From Nioella ostreopsis (GTDB lineage: Bacteria > Pseudomonadota > Alphaproteobacteria > Rhodobacterales > Rhodobacteraceae): a DNA stretch of 34,228 bases. The stretch covers positions 1 to 34,228 of the forward strand of contig NZ_RCIQ01000032.1 in NCBI RefSeq assembly GCF_004000255.1, in the 5' to 3' direction. The notes under the pieces were generated by a model. The model was not told the DNA's origin, did no database searches, and saw only the letters and a list, made by a program, of their open reading frames with translations. How positions within the stretch are numbered: position 1 is the stretch's first letter; every line of letters starts with the position of its first letter. This document shows, piece after piece, positions 31,999-34,228 of this stretch. The position numbers and the translations under genes were made by a program.

Positions 31999-33347
31999 TG
32001 GACTACCTGATTGTCGGCGCAGGTCCTGCCGGACTGTCCGCTGCTCTTGAAAGCGTTCAGCGGGGGTTTCGGCCCGTGGTGATCGACAACCGCCCGGAAC
32101 CGGGTGGGAACATCTACGCCTGGCTTGGTAGCACCTGTCGCAACCGACGCCGGCACCTTGGGATCTTCGGTCCCGACTATGCCAAAGGCACCGCGTTGCT
32201 GGAAGCCTTCGACAAGGCGGTCAGCAAGGGCGCGATCACCTATCATCCCCTGACACGGCTCTGGCAGCTGGATCGGTCCGGCCAGTTCGCGTTTACAGGC
32301 CCGCAAGGCACGCGGACCGGACAGGCTACGCGTGTGTTGCTGGCCACCGGCGCGCAGGAACGGCCCATGCCGGTCCCTGGCTGGACACTTCCCGGCGTCA
32401 TGGGTGTCGGGGCCGCGCAGATCCTTCTCAAATCTGGCGGGGCCTTGCCCGACGGCCCGGTCGTCATCGTCGGTGCAGGCCCTCTGCCCCTATTGCTGGC
32501 CGAGCAATTGCGTCGGCTTGGACGGCCCGTTGCCGGGTTCATCGAGCCGCGCGGCGCGTCCAACCTGCTGGGATCCGGCTCCGCCCTGCTGGGCGCGGCA
32601 AAGGCGCCGGCAACCGCCCTGAAAGGGATGATGCTTCTGGCGCGCAGGTCTGCCGGAAAAAGCCGGATCTGGCGGCGGGCCACCGAAATCCGTATTTATG
32701 GCGACGGTCGGGTTCAGGGGTTGCGATTTGCAACCGGGAACGGTCAGCAGGACATTCAGGCCACCTGTGTCCTGCTGCATGACGGAATCATCCCGAACCT
32801 CAACCCGATGCGCGCCGCTTCCCTGCCGATGTCCTACGTAGCCGAACAAGCGACATGGCATTGCAGGCCGCAGAGGGCCATCCAGATCGCCGGCGACGCA
32901 AGCGGCATTCTGGGGGCGGACGCGGCGATCATCACCGGCCGAATGGCTGCCGCTGAAGCCGCAGGCGCGGCAGCGGACAGCGCAGACTTGCGCAAGCTGA
33001 AGCGGCTCCGGTCCTTCCGCCGCTTTCTTGATGCCGCCTATCCTCCGGTCAGGACCGCGCGAGGCACAGCCGCTGACACGGTGATTTGCCGATGCGAGAT
33101 GATCCGGGCTGAAACGCTCCGCACAGCCGCAAGATCGGCAGGCACCGATCCCAATGCGCTGAAACGGGCGCTGAGGGTCGGGATGGGGCCTTGTCAGGGA
33201 AGGCTTTGCGCCCATTCGATCGCGGACCTGATCGCAGCGGACAGTGGATCCGCGCCAGGTGAAATCGGCATCCAGTCGATCCGGCCACCAATCCTTCCCG
33301 TCAGTTTCGCAACTCTTGCCGAGATCGAACTGCGACGGAACCTCTAG
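31998..33347 (+). CDS. Large FAD/BFD-domain subunit of a heterotrimeric dehydrogenase (HcnB/OoxA-like)
   Basis: The 449-residue protein has a pyridine-nucleotide-disulfide-oxidoreductase fold with an FAD-binding V-G-A-G-P-A-G (6-12) and a second dinucleotide motif V-G-A-G-P-L-P (158-164). The C-terminal BFD-like [2Fe-2S] domain has ligands C364, C366, C399 and C404. This matches HcnB and opine-oxidase A subunits. With the small [2Fe-2S] protein and the DAO-type protein encoded at 22801 it would complete the three-part enzyme, which is unusual in being split between two transcripts about 8 kb apart. In the second motif the third glycine is replaced by proline. The stop codon lies at the left end of the following insertion sequence. 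Confidence 0.88.
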   Translation: MDYLIVGAGPAGLSAALESVQRGFRPVVIDNRPEPGGNIYAWLGSTCRNRRRHLGIFGPDYAKGTALLEAFDKAVSKGAITYHPLTRLWQLDRSGQFAFTGPQGTRTGQATRVLLATGAQERPMPVPGWTLPGVMGVGAAQILLKSGGALPDGPVVIVGAGPLPLLLAEQLRRLGRPVAGFIEPRGASNLLGSGSALLGAAKAPATALKGMMLLARRSAGKSRIWRRATEIRIYGDGRVQGLRFATGNGQQDIQATCVLLHDGIIPNLNPMRAASLPMSYVAEQATWHCRPQRAIQIAGDASGILGADAAIITGRMAAAEAAGAAADSADLRKLKRLRSFRRFLDAAYPPVRTARGTAADTVICRCEMIRAETLRTAARSAGTDPNALKRALRVGMGPCQGRLCAHSIADLIAADSGSAPGEIGIQSIRPPILPVSFATLAEIELRRNL

Positions 33348-33409
33348 GCTCAGGACCCATTGATTTCCGCCGGACATCGTGGTTCAGCGTTCGCAAAACG
33401 AGCGGTGAC

Positions 33410-34208
33410 ATGTCTGATCTCTTCTGGTTGAGTGACGCGCAGATGGCGCGTCTTGAGCCTTACTTCCCGAAATCCCACGGTAAGCCTCGCGTCGATGACC
33501 GACGTGTACTGAGCGGTATAATCTTCATTAATCGCAACGGCTTACGCTGGCGGGATGCACCAAAAGAGTATGGTCCGCACAAGACGCTTTACAACCGTTG
33601 GAAGCGGTGGAGCGATAAAGGCATCTTCGCCCAGATGCTGGCCGGGCTGGCTGCAGGGCACGGTGAGAAAACGACGGTGATGATCCCCTCTCGGGACATC
33701 ACTTCGTGATGCCCTGCCGGGCAGTGGACGCGACCTACCTCAAGGCACATCGTACCGCGTCCAGCCTGGGCGCGAAAAAAGGGGGCGTGGCCGCCTGATC
33801 GGTCGTACCAAGGGCGGCATGAATACCTAGCTGCATGCTATCTGTGATAGTCATGGGCGCCCGATCAACTTCTTCGTCTCCGCAGGTCAGGTCAGCGATT
33901 ATATCGGCGCGCGGGCGCTTTTGAGTACGTTGCCAAAGGTCAAATGGCTGCCCGCAGATCGCGGGTACGACGCAGATTGATTCCGAGAAGCGTTGCAAGA
34001 CAAGGGGATACGCCCCTGCATCCCAGGGCGGAAGCAGCGCAAGACGGCGGTGAAGTACGACAAGCGTCGCTACAAACGCCGTAACCGCATTGAGATCATG
34101 TTCGGGCGTCTCAAGGACTGGAGGCGTGTGGCGACACGGTATGACAGATGCCCAAAGGCCTTCTTCTCAGCTATCGCTCTCGCCGCCCTCGTCATCTACT
34201 GGCTATGA
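33410..34208 (+). pseudogene. IS5-family transposase, inactivated
   Basis: The N-terminal part (33410-33685) is intact and typical: L-S-D-A-Q-M-A-R-L-E-P-Y-F-P, then G-L-R-W-R-D-A-P. A 41-base insertion at 33686-33726 shifts the frame and creates a stop. Beyond it D-A-T-Y-L-K-A-H resumes, followed by another frameshift near 33780, a TAG at 33828-33830 and a TGA at 33978-33980. The rest (D-R-G-Y-D, then R-I-E-I-M-F-G-R-L-K-D-W-R) is recognisable to the natural end. The three catalytic acidic residues can still be found, but no full-length protein can be made. Confidence 0.88.
33686..33726 (+). repeat. 41-base double-hairpin insertion in the transposase
   Basis: Compared with the usual M-I-D-A-T-Y reading of this family, 41 extra bases separate ATG ATC from GAC GCG. 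They hold GGGACATCAC (33693-33702), TTC, and GTGATGCCC (33706-33714), a near-perfect stem, followed by a second small stem, GCCC-TGCC-GGGC (33711-33722). It may be a small palindromic repeat unit. Confidence 0.55.
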
Positions 34209-34228
34209 GATGCTGTAACGGGGCCTGC

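Larger units (their letters stand above)
33344..34208 (+). mobile_element. Decayed IS5-family (IS427-group-like) insertion sequence
   Basis: The element contains one broken transposase frame. The probable left end begins at about 33344 with a GGCTCAGGACCC motif that overlaps the stop of the dehydrogenase gene. The matching right inverted repeat is not seen after the transposase stop at 34208, where the sequence changes abruptly, so the right end appears lost. The exact borders are uncertain. Confidence 0.7.

Noticed and set aside
1-34228. CRISPR arrays, tRNA or rRNA genes
   Set aside because: No regularly spaced repeats and no tRNA- or rRNA-like segments were seen.

Overview
The window looks like an alphaproteobacterial accessory region, most likely from the Rhodobacteraceae (Roseobacter/Paracoccus group). 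The reasons are the high-GC catabolic operons, the mix of TRAP, TauT-type and Opp-type importers, a rhizobial/roseobacter-style malonate operon, and a decayed IS5-family element of the kind common in that group. This placement is inference from gene content; there is no marker gene in the window.

Region 1 (1-6138) is visibly more AT-rich than the rest. It holds three genes without a clear household role: a GHKL ATPase fused to a PD-(D/E)XK-like nuclease domain (203-2293), a convergent unknown 199-residue protein (2303-2902), and a 605-residue protein with a second nuclease-like signature (3306-5123). A broken IS110-type transposase fragment (5379-5624) and featureless DNA follow. I read this as a candidate anti-phage or anti-plasmid island; no function is proven.

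Region 2 (6139-12657) is a malonate module: TRAP transporter (matPQM), malonyl-CoA decarboxylase (matA) and malonyl-CoA synthetase (matB) in one minus-strand operon, with a divergent GntR regulator (matR) and a TTGTATACAA palindrome between them. Malonate would be imported, activated to malonyl-CoA and decarboxylated to acetyl-CoA.

Region 3 (12673-22721) is one tightly packed minus-strand operon of eight genes with a divergent GlxA/AraC-type regulator. It encodes a DHDPS-family lyase, a complete NMT1/TauT-type ABC importer, an aldehyde dehydrogenase, a D-2-hydroxyacid dehydrogenase, a mandelate-racemase-type enolase-superfamily enzyme and a 2-oxoglutarate-semialdehyde dehydrogenase. The logic is that of a sugar-acid or hydroxy-acid route ending in 2-oxoglutarate, but the importer type and the altered lyase active site suggest an uncharacterised substrate.

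Region 4 (22801-33347) is a regulon around a LysR regulator. An Opp/Dpp-type ABC importer plus an MmgE/PrpD protein form one operon. The three parts of an HcnABC/opine-oxidase-like heterotrimeric dehydrogenase are split: the DAO-like subunit sits beside the LysR gene, and the small [2Fe-2S] and large FAD subunits lie 6 kb away, divergent from the importer. A shared motif (ATTCCAAATGG and variants) in both intergenic regions ties the two halves together. An N-carboxyalkyl amino acid (opine-like or aminopolycarboxylate) is my best guess for the substrate.

Region 5 (33344-34208) is a decayed IS5-family element whose transposase carries a 41-bp palindromic insertion, frameshifts and in-frame stops. 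Mobile-element debris therefore lies on both sides of the metabolic block.
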